From assembly GCA_918807975.1 (NCBI GenBank), contig OU964918.1, positions 26,520,477 to 26,584,476 of the forward strand: 64,000 nucleotides of DNA, given 5' to 3'. How positions within the stretch are numbered: position 1 is the stretch's first letter; every line of letters begins with the position of its first letter. The notes below the pieces were generated by a model. That model saw nothing but the letters and a program-made list of their open reading frames with translations, was not told the origin of the DNA and made no database searches. The position numbers and the translations under genes are program-made. Positions 19,412 to 30,203 of this stretch are shown here, piece by piece. The DNA is from Aplidium turbinatum. Its lineage: Eukaryota > Chordata > Ascidiacea > Aplousobranchia > Polyclinidae.

Positions 19412-21130
19412 GGTAAAGCCCTGGGCCCTGACCACCTTTGCCCGGAGCTGATACTCCATGCTGCTGCCTCCTTAAAGTCCTGGTTAAAAGACTTCCTTTC
19501 CTGCTGTTTGCGCCACCTGAGAATTCCCAGAATCTGGAGAAGAGCCCTTGTGGTTGCAGTTCCTAAGCCGAATAAGCCCCCAGGGGACCCGAAGAGCTAC
19601 CGTCCAATCTCACTGCTCTGCATCCCCTTCAAGATCCTCGAGAGACTCATCTACGCCCGTGTCGAACCAATAATAGATCCGCAGCTCCCCCGTGAACAAG
19701 CTGGTTTCCGACACGGACGATCAACCGTAGATCAGGTCACACTTATGACCCAAGACATTGAGGACAGCTTCTCGGCTAAGAAGAAGGCTGGCGCCGTGTT
19801 TGTTGATCTCACGGCTGCCTATGATACCGTATGGCATAGCGGCCTTACCTGCAAGTTACTCCGTCTGCTCCCTGACAGACACATGGTCCATATGATGATG
19901 GAACTTGTGCAAAACCGCAGTTTTACCCTCACAACCGGTAGCGGTCGTCAAAGCAGACTACGTCGACTTAAAAACGGCGTCCCACAGGGCTCAGTCTTGG
20001 CTCCTCTCCTGTTCAACATATACACCTACGACTTGCCACCCACCATCTCCAGGAAGTATGCTTACGCAGACGACCTGGCACTTCTGCACTCAGCAGGAAA
20101 CTGGCAGTCAGTGGAGAGGAACCTCAGCCAAGACATGCAAACACTATCAGCATACCTCCAGAAATGGAAGCTACAGCTCAGCAAGTCAAAGACAGTGTCG
20201 GCGGCCTTCCACCTTAACAATCGGGAGGCACAGCGTGAGATAAACACCAACATTGATGGGGAACGCCTGCCCTACTGTGCCGAACCTACATACCTCGGCA
20301 TAACCCTAGACAGGTCACTCACGTACCGCCGGCACTTGAAGTCACTGTGCAAAAAACTATCTACACGCGTCGCACTTTTGAGGCGATTGGCGGGTTCCGG
20401 CTGGGGAGCTGGTGCCAAAACTCTTCGCACAGCTACCCTAGCCCTTGTTCATTCCACCGCTGAGTACTGCGCGCCGGTCTGGTGTCGTAGTTCTCACACC
20501 CACCAGATTGATACCGCCATCAACGACGCACTGCGTACTGTGACTGGATGCCTGCGTCCCACTCCAACGGACTGCCTACCCATCCTAGCAGGCATCCAAC
20601 CCGCTGAGCTACGCCGTAAAGGAGCCACGATTTCTCTCGCCCGCCGCGCTTTGGACCCCGACCATCTCCTCCATGCAGCACTCAAGAGACCACCACCTAT
20701 AAAGCAGCGGCTGAAATCAAGACGCCCCTTTGTGCCTGCCGCACAACAACTACTTAAGAACGCAGAAGAACTTGGTTTAAGTGCGGCACACTGGACGAAC
20801 CATATGTGGAACACGGAGTGGCAAAATCACACCTCCACGCTCCGTGACTTCATACCCGACGCCGATCCCCGTCCACCAGGGATGTCCCTCGCAAGGCTTG
20901 CGTGGGTCAGGCTTAACCGCCTGCGAACTGGCGTTGGCCGGTTTCGTTCGGAAATGCACAAGTGGGGCCTGGCTCCTTCATCAGAATGCGAGTGTGGTGC
21001 CACTGAACAGACTGCAGACCATGTCATCCATCACTGCCTAATCCACCGGCCTCCACACGGTGCGCATGGTCTGAGGGTCCTGGACGACGAGACTGCTGAG
21101 TGGCTGAAGATTTCCTGCCCTCCAATCTAG
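19412..21130 (+). CDS. LINE reverse transcriptase, C-terminal 572 codons, open throughout
   Basis: There is no own start codon, because the copy is truncated at its 5' end. In order: KALGPDHLCPELI (motif 0/1), VAVPKPNKPPGDPKSYRPIS, QAGFRHGRSTVDQV, AVFVDLTAAYDTVW (first catalytic Asp), NGVPQGSVLAPLLFNIYT, KYAYADDLALL (catalytic Tyr-Ala-Asp-Asp intact), TYLGITLDRSLTYRRHL, then a C-terminal region with RLNRLRTGVGRF and a Cys/His cluster CECGATEQTADHVIHHC. The stop is at 21,128-21,130. The endonuclease and ORF1 are absent, so it cannot be autonomous. Clade placement (jockey/CR1 group) is from recalled family features. Confidence 0.9.
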   Translation, partial: GKALGPDHLCPELILHAAASLKSWLKDFLSCCLRHLRIPRIWRRALVVAVPKPNKPPGDPKSYRPISLLCIPFKILERLIYARVEPIIDPQLPREQAGFRHGRSTVDQVTLMTQDIEDSFSAKKKAGAVFVDLTAAYDTVWHSGLTCKLLRLLPDRHMVHMMMELVQNRSFTLTTGSGRQSRLRRLKNGVPQGSVLAPLLFNIYTYDLPPTISRKYAYADDLALLHSAGNWQSVERNLSQDMQTLSAYLQKWKLQLSKSKTVSAAFHLNNREAQREINTNIDGERLPYCAEPTYLGITLDRSLTYRRHLKSLCKKLSTRVALLRRLAGSGWGAGAKTLRTATLALVHSTAEYCAPVWCRSSHTHQIDTAINDALRTVTGCLRPTPTDCLPILAGIQPAELRRKGATISLARRALDPDHLLHAALKRPPPIKQRLKSRRPFVPAAQQLLKNAEELGLSAAHWTNHMWNTEWQNHTSTLRDFIPDADPRPPGMSLARLAWVRLNRLRTGVGRFRSEMHKWGLAPSSECECGATEQTADHVIHHCLIHRPPHGAHGLRVLDDETAEWLKISCPPI

Positions 21131-21162
21131 CCTGGAAAGATCGCTCATACGCCATCATCATC
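19412..21162 (+). mobile_element. 5'-truncated jockey-like LINE, little decayed
   Basis: The element starts abruptly inside the reverse transcriptase (GGTAAAGCC at 19,412) and ends after a short 3' UTR in CATCATCATC. ACAGAA flanks both ends (19,406-19,411 and 21,163-21,168) as a target duplication. A 25-bp direct repeat (core TCTGTGTTTGCCAATTACAG) lies at the 5' junction, perhaps made during insertion. The uninterrupted frame implies a recent arrival. Related fragments occur at 727-1,100 and 49,436-50,030. Confidence 0.85.
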
Positions 21163-21168
21163 ACAGAA

Positions 21169-22707
21169 TTTCGTCACTACTTTTCTTTTTAGTCCAAGTA
21201 ATCATCTCACTTGAAACTTTAAAAAAGTTTAAACGAATCGATCGATCGCATAGTGAAACGAAATTGCTTGAATTTGGAAACAAACATTTTTTCATCAAGA
21301 AACACCTATTGAAACCACGCCAAAGAATTTTACTTCGAAACGAGATCAAATTTGCCGATATTTTCGAACTATTGTTATTTCATCAAGCTCTAATTTCTGT
21401 GGCAGACGTAATAGCCTTAACTGAAAACGGATCAAATAAAAGCATTTCAGAAAAGTTCGGAATGATATAATTGAATAAGATGCGTCACTAAACTGCAGCC
21501 TATACTCGCAGCCGTTGACACGCAACAAAGCTTGGTGGTTATAAAAGTGAATTTTTTAGATTTTTGAGAAATGCCCAAAGAAAAAGTATCCGAAGTTATT
21601 TGTTGTGTTGGTACAATATCTTTCGAATGAAAAATGCTGATTTAACTGGGATGAAGTGACTGAAGATTTCCCAAGTCGTCTCAACGGAGCTTGATTGAAA
21701 ATAATCATCCGACGACGTTAAATCGACGTATTAAATAGTAGATATGGCGCAGTAAAATGGTATCTCCTTTTATGACAGGTCAGCAAACTGAACTACCGGA
21801 GAAAAATGACTGTTGTGCTTCAAAGAGATAAGGAAATGCTGAAGAGAAGCAGTCAGTGGACCATAGCATTCAGTTCAAAGCTAAAATACCAGCAGCTTGA
21901 ACACTATTATGCCTCAAGCTATAGAGTTTTAACTTGTTTCTGTGTAGTTACAATACTACGATTTGACTTCATTTCTAACTTATTAAGCTATCTATACGTT
22001 CACTGTTTTCAAAAAATATCTTTCTGCTGTGACTTGAATTAAAATGTTGTACGGAACATAGAAGAGTTTTCGTTTTAAATGCAGTTGAGGACAAAACATA
22101 AGCTACTGGCACGATTGATAGTCAAGTCAATTTATTTTGTTTCAATAGCGCCACATAATAACCAAACAAGCAGAGTAAATGAAAAGTAAAAACAATACAT
22201 CGTAACTTACAGCTGTTGGTAATTATGGCGCAATGAGGATGGTAGCGAAAAACCATAAGCGATCATCTAGCCATAAGAGCAGATTTAGCAGTAGACTGCT
22301 AGATTCTTTTTCATACGTTGTTTTTGTGGGTTGTGAGTGTGACAACATGCAGCGACATGATTGAATTAATATCAGTAGCTTTGACAGGGCAGTCCAGGAG
22401 GCGCTTTTTAACCGTGATCCGGGATCTTTTAGGGGTCCACCCAAAAACTTTTGAAGACCGAGTGATGTAATGAAAATGTAACATTCGAGATGAATACATT
22501 GTGGTTTTGATAGCTGTAAGTTTTGTAGAAATCATGTAGTTTTTATTTGGATGAATTTAGTTAAATAGGTTACTAATTGTGAGTTAAGCAAACCGACAGA
22601 ATAGGCCTACTGTGTTGAAGCAAAAAATTGCCAATTGTTTATGGGGAGCAAGCCTCCTTTGTAACCTTTTCGCTTGCTTGGCTCTCAATATTTACTTTGA
22701 TTCTTTC
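21169..22707. other. No recognised gene
   Basis: AT-rich spacer. Frames at 21,264-21,470 and 21,806-22,042 look random in composition and no splice-linked coding series was found. Confidence 0.4.
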
Positions 22708-24439
22708 TAGAGATGTACCGATATATCGGTATCGGCATCGGTATCGGTGATATCGGCCATTTTTTGAGTATCGGTATCGGCATCGGTATCGGCAAAAGTT
22801 GGCCGATACTGTGGCCGATACTAAACATGTAAAAAAAAGGAGTTTGCTGGGGATTTTCTGCAGAAGCACAAATATAGATTTTTTAAAGTTGTAACTAACG
22901 TCACATTGATGTAGAAAAATAAAAACCTGTTCAAATTTTTGATACCTCACACTCCCATGACTTCATGCGCGCACCTTTTGGCATTGTCTGCTTACAGTGA
23001 TTCTTTCACTCAAACAAAACGTTTTGTTTCAGCAGTTTTGCGTTGTTCGATTCTTAAGTTGTGAAGGAGACTCAATTTCTTCAATATTTATCATTTGTGT
23101 TTCTCTTTTACTCTTATCAGAGGATAAAACCAGGCCAGGACTGCCCAGGTGGCGGAAATGTGTAATTTTGCATCGTTCTAGCGTTGCTGGACGTTTGGGG
23201 GACCCGTGTAACTTGGTTGTTTTTGGTGGTCTGGTTCTGTCGGTTTGTGATTTGGTTTCCACTTTTCGTTGTGGTGGACTCGCCAAGCTTGGGCAATGTC
23301 GTGGCGGAGTGAGTGGGAGCGGTGGACTGCGGGTCCTCGCTGGGCTGGTCAATAAGTGGCCTTGTTGCGCCTGGGATGGCGGCCTCGTTGTGGGGGGAGT
23401 GTTCTTCCCGGCTGTCGGCGCGGGCGCTCACTGGTGCGGCGGACTGTTGCGGTTCGCTGGCCATAGCGGTGTGGCTTCCACACTAGCCATTTAGACCATC
23501 CAATCAACTATATGTTTCTCGGCAGCCATTTTGTAGCAAGAATTGACATCGACAAGAACTGAAATGACTAGTGTGGAAGCTGCACCGTTGTGGTTGGCAG
23601 GTCGCAGCTGCTCGCTGTGCTGGTGGGTGCTCGGCCTTGTGCTGGTGGCCGGGAGGGGCGCTCCTTTCTTTGCGGTGGGGTTGTCGTATTGGGCGCGGCA
23701 GGACCGTTTTGATCGGTTTGGTGAGGATTCGTGGTCCCATTGCTTTCGTTTTGGGCCTGCTTGTTCTGCCGTGGCATTGTTTGAGCTTGGTTGGTTTGTT
23801 GCAGCGAGGGGTGGAAGTTGGGTTGCGGACTGGTGGTGCCGGCTTGCTGGGGGTTGCAAGGGTTTTTTGCACCTTTAGCAGTGTGGGGGCGATGCGGGAT
23901 TGTGCATTTTTGCTGCCTGGGTGGTCTTGGCCTGGCAAAAGCTTTTCAACCAAACGACAAGCGCCCTTAGGTTGCACATTACTTGTCGAATAGTTTTTGT
24001 ACGACTACACAAATCACTTGGTTTACATTTTACATCTTATTATCAATTATGATTGCCTATATGGAGAGTTTGCGCAAACACTTTATTTAATTTTTCAGAA
24101 ACCCCAATTATGATGTAATGTTTCTTCCCTTATACCCTAGTCCTCAATTATGGTGGCCTTTCATTACTAAAACCTACTATTATGACACAACAATACGGTT
24201 GAGATTGGATTCTTGAATCTTTAATAAATAATGCCAATTGAAAGCTTTTTTTAATAGTTTTATGCAAATAAGGTAAAACTTAGCATTTGATATAATTCCT
24301 TGCAAGTACCAAAATTGCTTCTTTTTGTAACACCAAAGTATCGGCCAAAATATCGGTATCAGTATCGGTATCGGCCTAAAAAAGTGATATCGGTATCGGG
24401 ATCGGTATCGGCCAAAATATTGGTATCGGTACATCTCTA
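22708..24439. mobile_element. hAT-like element with TATCGG hexamer-rich ends
   Basis: Inverted termini TAGAGATGTACCGATA and TATTGGTATCGGTACATCTC (to 24,439) are flanked by an exact 8-bp duplication ATTCTTTC (22,700-22,707 and 24,440-24,447). Both ends carry runs of TATCGG/CGGTATCGGCA on about 110 bp. The AT-rich interior contains a GC-rich foreign block (23,117-23,945). No transposase is readable. Confidence 0.85.
23117..23945. mobile_element. GC-rich foldback-like insert in the hAT-like element
   Basis: The ends CCAGGCCAGGACTGCCCAGG and the reverse complement of the right end, CCAGGCCAAGACCACCCAGG, are inverted copies, each followed by a similar ~20-bp stretch. A second inverted pair is internal (TGTGGCTTCCACACTAGCCA near 23,470 and its partner near 23,569). 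Composition changes sharply from about 35% to near 60% GC on entry. Minus-strand frames (23,464-23,117 and 23,977-23,491) are rich in Pro, Gln, Ser and Thr with a PKRKQWDHESSPNRSKR stretch; they could be a disordered nucleic-acid-binding region or a composition effect. The element type is not recognised. Confidence 0.4.
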
Positions 24440-24627
24440 ATTCTTTCTTTAATTTTTCGTTATTAAAATTCTGGTGACCCTCCCAAAAAAATTCTAGATC
24501 CGCAACTGCGCCCAGGGTATTTGAACCAAGCCGTCCTTGTACTCTCAACGGCCCTAATTATTGTTGTAAATAGATAGATTGAACAAAGTGAGTAACTTAC
24601 AATTTTCGATATCATATTATCTCCACC

Positions 24628-24719
24628 ATGTCATATAAGCTATATCAGTAGGCTACCTTTTAGTGTTTTTACCATGTCATATAAGCTATATCAGTAGGCT
24701 ACCTTTTAGTGTTTTTAGG
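24628..24719. repeat. 46-bp unit repeated twice
   Basis: ACCATGTCATATAAGCTATA and the following 26 bases occur twice in succession without visible change, followed by TTTTAGG scraps of a third unit. Confidence 0.9.
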
Positions 24720-26012
24720 TTTTTAGGTTTTCTCAATACACGTTAAAATAAGACAACACTGGTTATTTTGTGTAAAAAATGCAGCTTGATGGGCAAATTT
24801 TAGTAACGTCTGAAACCTGGGCCAAGGACCAACCATTCAACTATTGATAATAATGACGTATCTTGGCCGCTTTCAACACCTTTTTTGTACTGCTAAAAAA
24901 CGTCCAATAGCCTATCATGAAAAACTTCTGAAAACCAGTTGTAGCCTACAGCATTTCCACTAATCCCAAGCAGTCGTAATGAGACAGCTATCACTGATAT
25001 CTCAAGCAACTATCATTTCTTTTATTTCTTTTTTCCTAAAACTTTTACTTTTACCTTAGCTTAGAACATCATAACGGCAACTCGGGATTATAGAAAGGAA
25101 ATGAAATTACTGGTTAGCAACCACGCAGGCTACTTAACAGACATGCCGAATTTCCGAAATTATGTATTCCGTGGTGTTTGTATCGAGACGTTGATCATAG
25201 TTGATGCAACGTGTAACGGTGTAACTGAAGAAGTCAGCTTCTGAGTTCCACTCGCATCCTTTGGCTATGCTGTGTGCCGCCAACCTATTAACGATGACGT
25301 AATAGACCTAAAATAATCCCATTCATAAGACGTGGTTTCACAGCGATCCTTTGTTATGGCAACTCGGAATGCCTTTATCTTGTATGTAAAATTAATTTTC
25401 TACAATCCAAACAAATTGCCAGTTGTTTTGCAGTTAATGCAAGCTAACATGACAAACATCCAGTCATAGAACAAGATTAATTTGCCTAATTTCAACTTTC
25501 TTGCAAATTCTATTTATAGAATCAAAATTGCAAATAATAAAATTTCAATACATGTAGTTGCAAGAATGTGAGTTAAAAAAATAAAAATTGATTTAATTTT
25601 TGTTGACAATGCTGTCCTCCAGCTCAAAGTGAATATAACGTCTGCACGCGATGGCTTCACATTCAATTAAAATCTGAGGTTTTCATCTCACGCGTTTTAT
25701 AAAAAATAATACATTGGCAAGTAATATTATTGAATCACACTTATGACTTATGCAGCAATAAGTGATAATTTAATTTTGATTGACACGCGATGCCGATTTG
25801 GCAAGGCTTATACTGAAAACAATTTTAAAATATTATTGCATACCAAAGTCCAAAAGTAACAACTACAAAAATCATTGGGGGCAAATGGAGTAGCTAGTAA
25901 AAAAATTGTCCAAGTTACAGTTTATTTTAGGCCAATAACTTTTAACGTTTTTCGGTGTTGCCACCGGTTTTGCCACTTTAAAGTCAACAAGCATTTCTCA
26001 TTCCCCATAAAT
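24720..26012. other. No recognised gene
   Basis: AT-rich spacer, no coding series, no repeat borders recognised. Confidence 0.4.
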
Positions 26013-26834
26013 CAGGGGTGGGGAACCTGCGGCCCGCGGGCCGAATGCGGCCCGCGTAATTGTTCTATGTGGCCCGCGTCAAAATTTCGTAAAATTTTTT
26101 TTTTTTCTTTTGGAAAAGTGAAATCATTTGAAGCTAAATTACCTGTGGAAAGTACAACTTGAAAACAATAACACCGCACATTTTCCTACCTTGCAAGAGC
26201 AAAAGCTTTCTACAACAGCCAAATATAGGCTACCCATTGCCTATGTATGTGTCAATCTTATGGAGACATTTAATGCAAGATTTTTGGACATAAAGAGTAA
26301 AGAAATGGAGTTAGATATTTTTGCCTCTCCTTTCAATGTGGTTGCAACTGATGTTCCTAGTAACTTCCAACATGAAATAGTAGAGCTCACAGAGTGACGG
26401 TACGTTGAAAGCGATGTACCAAAACATTCCACTGCTCAACTTTTATCAACGCTACATAAATGCTGATGATTTTCCAGTCATGCAGAAACATGCTTTGAAA
26501 TATGTGTCTCTGTTTGGAAGCACCTACCGTTGCGAGCAGTTTTTTTCCAAATTGAATCTAACAAAAAGTCGGCTTCGCTCCAGAGTCTCCAGACTGACTG
26601 ATAAAAACGTGGAGATGTAGTTAAGAGTTGCAACATCTTCCGTGTCAGCAGACATCACACGACTCACCAAAAATAAAAACTTTCAGCCATCCCACTAGCT
26701 GTGAAAGTGAAATAAATCATTGTCTACTTCGCTGCATTTTTCATCTGTAAATAAAATTTCGAAATTTTAGTGGCCCGCCTGTGTTATTTCTCATTTTATG
26801 TGGCCCGCATTACTAAAAAGGTTCCCCACCCCTG
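26013..26834 (+). mobile_element. hAT mini-element (GGCCCGC type) keeping the transposase C-terminus
   Basis: Same termini as the 12,970 element (CAGGGGTGGGGAACCTGCGG and inverse), flanked by CCATAAAT and CCCTAAAT, an 8-bp duplication with one change. This copy holds the C-terminal half of the Charlie/GTF2IRD2-type transposase instead of the N-terminus, and shares the 3' end sequence (AATAAAATTTCGAAATTTT) with the other copy. Confidence 0.9.
26128..26620 (+). pseudogene. hAT transposase C-terminal remnant
   Basis: The first frame (to the stop at 26,395) carries YRLPIAYVCVNLMETFNARF and IFASPFNV. After a frameshift at about 26,395-26,405, the second reads LLNFYQRYINADDFPVMQKH, ALKYVSLFGSTYRCEQFFSK and LTKSRLRSRVSRLTDKN, the hAT dimerisation region. 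The N-terminal zinc finger and the first catalytic region are missing. It is non-functional as a transposase. Confidence 0.85.
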
Positions 26835-27708
26835 CCCTAAATTGACCGAAAATGCATAATCATCCACAAGCCAGAATGTGAGCTTAAAACAGGTAACAAG
26901 TCATATAGGCCTCTTATCTAATAGGCTTTGAGCAAAATAGTTGGGACGCTACGCTGGTTCCATCTATATAGTTTTATTTTATATAGTTTTTTGTCTAACA
27001 GTACTTCATAAAAAGCTTGCCTTTAATACACCGTTACTTTTGTCATTGCTGTTTTGATTGACAATGTTAAATTCTAAGTTGTACAACTGCAATTCTTGAC
27101 TTTTATTTCGTAAATTTTCTTCACAATAAGATTGTTCACTAGCTGCTGTGACGTCAGCCACAATGTCATTAAAAATTTTGCGGTGTCTAGATTTTGGACT
27201 TTTTACGCCGTTTTGTAACAAACCCTAATGATTAAACACCCCTGAAGAACAAACTCTCACGGCCACGCTGTGTCAACACCACTAGTTGAGAACCTCTGAT
27301 CGGGCATTTCGACATGTTGGTACGCACCTGGTTTTGTAATCAACGAAATTGCAAGATCAAGCAACGTGGATCAGTTGGGAGTGTGCGCATTGGAACAGCA
27401 CCAACTCGTTTAGCTGCAACTTTCCTACTACTACTACTACTACTACCTTGAAGAAAATAGCGTTAAATGTTGAAACGACACAAAAAGCGTTTGTTGTTAA
27501 AGTTTCTCTTCTTTTCAACTACTGTTAGATTCATGCTTTGAAAGTCAAAAAGTTGTACTGATTTTAAATAGTAGCTTACTGTACCAGCTACTCGCTTGGG
27601 TAAAAATCAAATATTTGAATTATTATTAATATAATGCATAAAATCTTTGTTTCCCATAAAGTCCAAAGAATTAATTAGGCTACTGCAATCCAAAAAAATG
27701 TTGCACCT
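26835..27708. other. No recognised gene; short CTA microsatellite
   Basis: A (CTA)n tract lies at about 27,426-27,446. A minus-strand open block at 27,221-27,006 has a Gln/Asn/Leu-rich coiled-coil look (NLRNKSQELQLYNLEF) but no family recognised. Confidence 0.4.
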
Positions 27709-28335
27709 TGTAGCGGACGCGGTAGTTTGGCTCGCGCGCTCATATACAGCCGTTCATGCTGACGGCAACACTCCTGGGCAGAACCGAGATCAGAACTGGC
27801 AAGGAATGACCAGGACACGATAGTCCTCTTCACTGTCTTATCTATCGACTGGCTTGACGGAACAGAATTTGACCACGAGATAGAATTCTTTAAGACTGTA
27901 TTGTTTATTAACTTGGGTGCTAGTTTCAGAAGAACAGAAATCCAAACATAACAAAACGAGAACACTGAACTATTAACAATCCCACTACCGAAATACTGTA
28001 CTAGCATGCTGGCGTATTTGATTACAAACTCCATCATAACAAGAAGAACTTCAACTTTGAGTAAAGGAAACGGCGTCTACGACTACATCTTCCAGAGAAC
28101 AGAATTCTGCATATTACATTTCAGCATTTTACGTTCTAGAAGCCGCAGAAATCAAACAACCAACTTGATTGCAAAAAGGAATAATAGCGAGTCTGAGTTG
28201 AATAATTCTCGAATCGTCTCGAATAGTATAGTGCAGGATCATAGTTGCAGTTTCTTACAAAGAACTCTAGTTTAAATTGGAGAGGCGCATCCACAGGCAT
28301 TGCCAATTCAACATGCGATCATCTAACGTAATACA
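27709..28335 (-). mobile_element. Possible solo LTR
   Basis: Read on the minus strand the block starts TGTATTACGTTAG and ends GCGTCCGCTACA (TG...CA), with an AATAAA near the middle (TTAATAAACAATACA) as expected for an LTR poly(A) signal, followed by a GC-richer part. No target duplication and no second copy in the window, so this is tentative. Confidence 0.35.
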
Positions 28336-29192
28336 ACGGTGGATTTACTAGTCGATGAAATACAGTGGTAGGCTACTGCGATTCAGGCACAATGCAAAGA
28401 TTGATTACAAGACTGCATTTCGAAAGTACGCGGTATTTTTGATTGGAAAGGAAGATTCTGGAATTCGACATGACGTCACGGTGACGCGCGGTGCGTCAGA
28501 GAAAATTAGCTCTCGGGCGCCACACACTTCAAATGCGTTTTTTTTCTAACGACATCGCCTTACTGTCGGCAATAAAGCTGTACAAAGTAACTAAAAATCA
28601 TTTCTTCAAATCAGACCATAGCGAGATTGATGTGACCCAGAGAAAATTAGTTTGGATTTCTGAAACGATTGAAAAATAACAGTTTTTATTTCAATTCTAT
28701 TATAAAACATGTGGTAATTAGTTTTAAAGCAGATCTTTAAGTTTGTTTCTTTTGATTATTATAATTATTTCAAAATTGTAATTTGTTGTAAATTGTAGTT
28801 TGAACAGATTTTTAGTGTTTTCCATAGTTTGAAGACTGTGTAAGTGTGTATTGCTGCATTTTAGACAAAAGCATCGATGGAGAGTTCACATTTTTATCCC
28901 GAACATTTAAAATCAAGTACTTCACACGAGCAGATTCTCCATCATCTTGGTTACTTAGCCTATAGGCAATATTGGTATATAGGCGACACCGCGACAGTAT
29001 ACAAAAAAAATTGCAGATTGCCATACATGCATCGACTTTTGTAGTTTTCAAAAAGCATGAATTTAGAATGTGAGGCATTAATTTAGACTACTCCCTTACA
29101 ATGAAAGGCTATTTTATGACCCCTTACGCTTATGTGAACGTGTCAGGGGCGTAGTCAGAGAGAGCAAAGGAAACAATTGCTTCCCTCTAAAC
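28336..29192. other. No recognised gene
   Basis: AT-rich spacer. The word CAGGGGCGTAGTCAG at 29,143 resembles another at 32,260 (CAGGGGCGAAGTCAG) and may mark ends of an old element family; partner ends were not found. Confidence 0.35.
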
Positions 29193-29540
29193 CAGTGGTT
29201 CTTAACCGGGGAGACGCATCCCCCCGGGGGGGGGGGCGTGAAGCATCTCTCAGGGGGGGGGGGGGGGCGAGCTCTACAACAATTTTAATTTTTTTTAAAT
29301 TATTATTATGTCCTAGGACCTATGCTGTTCGTCATCTTTGTGAAGCTGCATTTTCTGCTCTCGTTGCTCTCAAGACCAAGTACGCTGAGAGTTGAAGGAG
29401 ACTTACGCTGTTCACTCTCTGGAGTTAAACCTCGCATTAAAAATCTAGTCGCTAAGACGCAGTGTCAAGTATCTCACTGATGTGTACAATAAACAGACGA
29501 AAATGCAATTTTTTGGTATGATACTTATTTAAAATCTAGG
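29193..29540 (+). mobile_element. hAT remnant with transposase C-terminal tail
   Basis: It starts CAGTGGTTCTTAACCGGGGA, a common hAT end, with G/C tracts following. At 29,320-29,480 the frame reads HLCEAAFSALVALKTKY and, after frame changes, a residue order like the final part of ZBED5/FAM200-type hAT transposases (ending near QVSH). The right end was not found, so the border is approximate. Confidence 0.6.
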
Positions 29541-29850
29541 GTGGCGCGAAGCACATGACCATTATTGAAGGGGGGCTTGATAGAAAAAAGGTGCTGCTTT
29601 AAACTATTTTAAATAAATATTTCAATCTGTTTTACAGCATCTTTTGACTGGCCAAAGGTCAAAGGGCTCAGCCATGAGGCCCTTTTAGAAATTCAAGCCA
29701 AATTGTCAGTTTCAAAACATTTCATCTTCATGCTTTAGCAGTGAAAAGTTTCCCGAAATAGCATATGAAGCTTTTTACTGTTTACGTTTTCTATACCGCT
29801 GCGAGTAAAAAGGCATATACACCATTATAGTTAGGTTGGTTTGTTTCTTC

Positions 29851-30203
29851 TTTATCATCGCACTGACAAAGCCTTGATGGGTTATTGGGTTATTCCTAGT
29901 AGTTTGGTAGTTTCGCATCCTTGTAGAGGCTTTTTGACGCAGGGCCGGTTACCGAGATTAACAGAGTGAAGTTACCGATTGTTGAAGTGCTGTTTCCGGG
30001 GAATTATTCCATCCACTAGTTGCCGCAGTCCAAAAAGCAAATTAGTCGCTTTTTACATTGAATCAACAACTGCAGACGTTGAATCAATGTTAAAAACGAC
30101 TGATTTGCTGTCAGGGAGAATGGAGAGCAGTCCTGAAATGCGTTGTTGCTCAAGCGCACACCCCGAGAGCCGAACCAACGTCGAGTGACAGCTAACGGGG
30201 CGG
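29851..30203 (-). repeat. tRNA-derived SINE (GCCCCG-headed family), copy 1
   Basis: The minus-strand head at 30,203 reads CCGCCCCGTTAGCTGTCACT with GTTGGTTCGGCTC further on (B-box-like). The body shares GGGGAATTATTCCATCCA, CTGACAAAGCCTT and GGTTACCGAGATT with copy 2 at 50,553-50,836. About 70 bp of extra sequence in this copy (30,030-30,110) is absent from the other. Confidence 0.6.

Noticed and set aside
23491-23977. Pro/Gln-rich minus-strand frames as a host gene
   Set aside because: They lie inside a GC-rich insert with inverted ends, overlap in two frames and lack a recognised domain; kept only as a finding about the insert.
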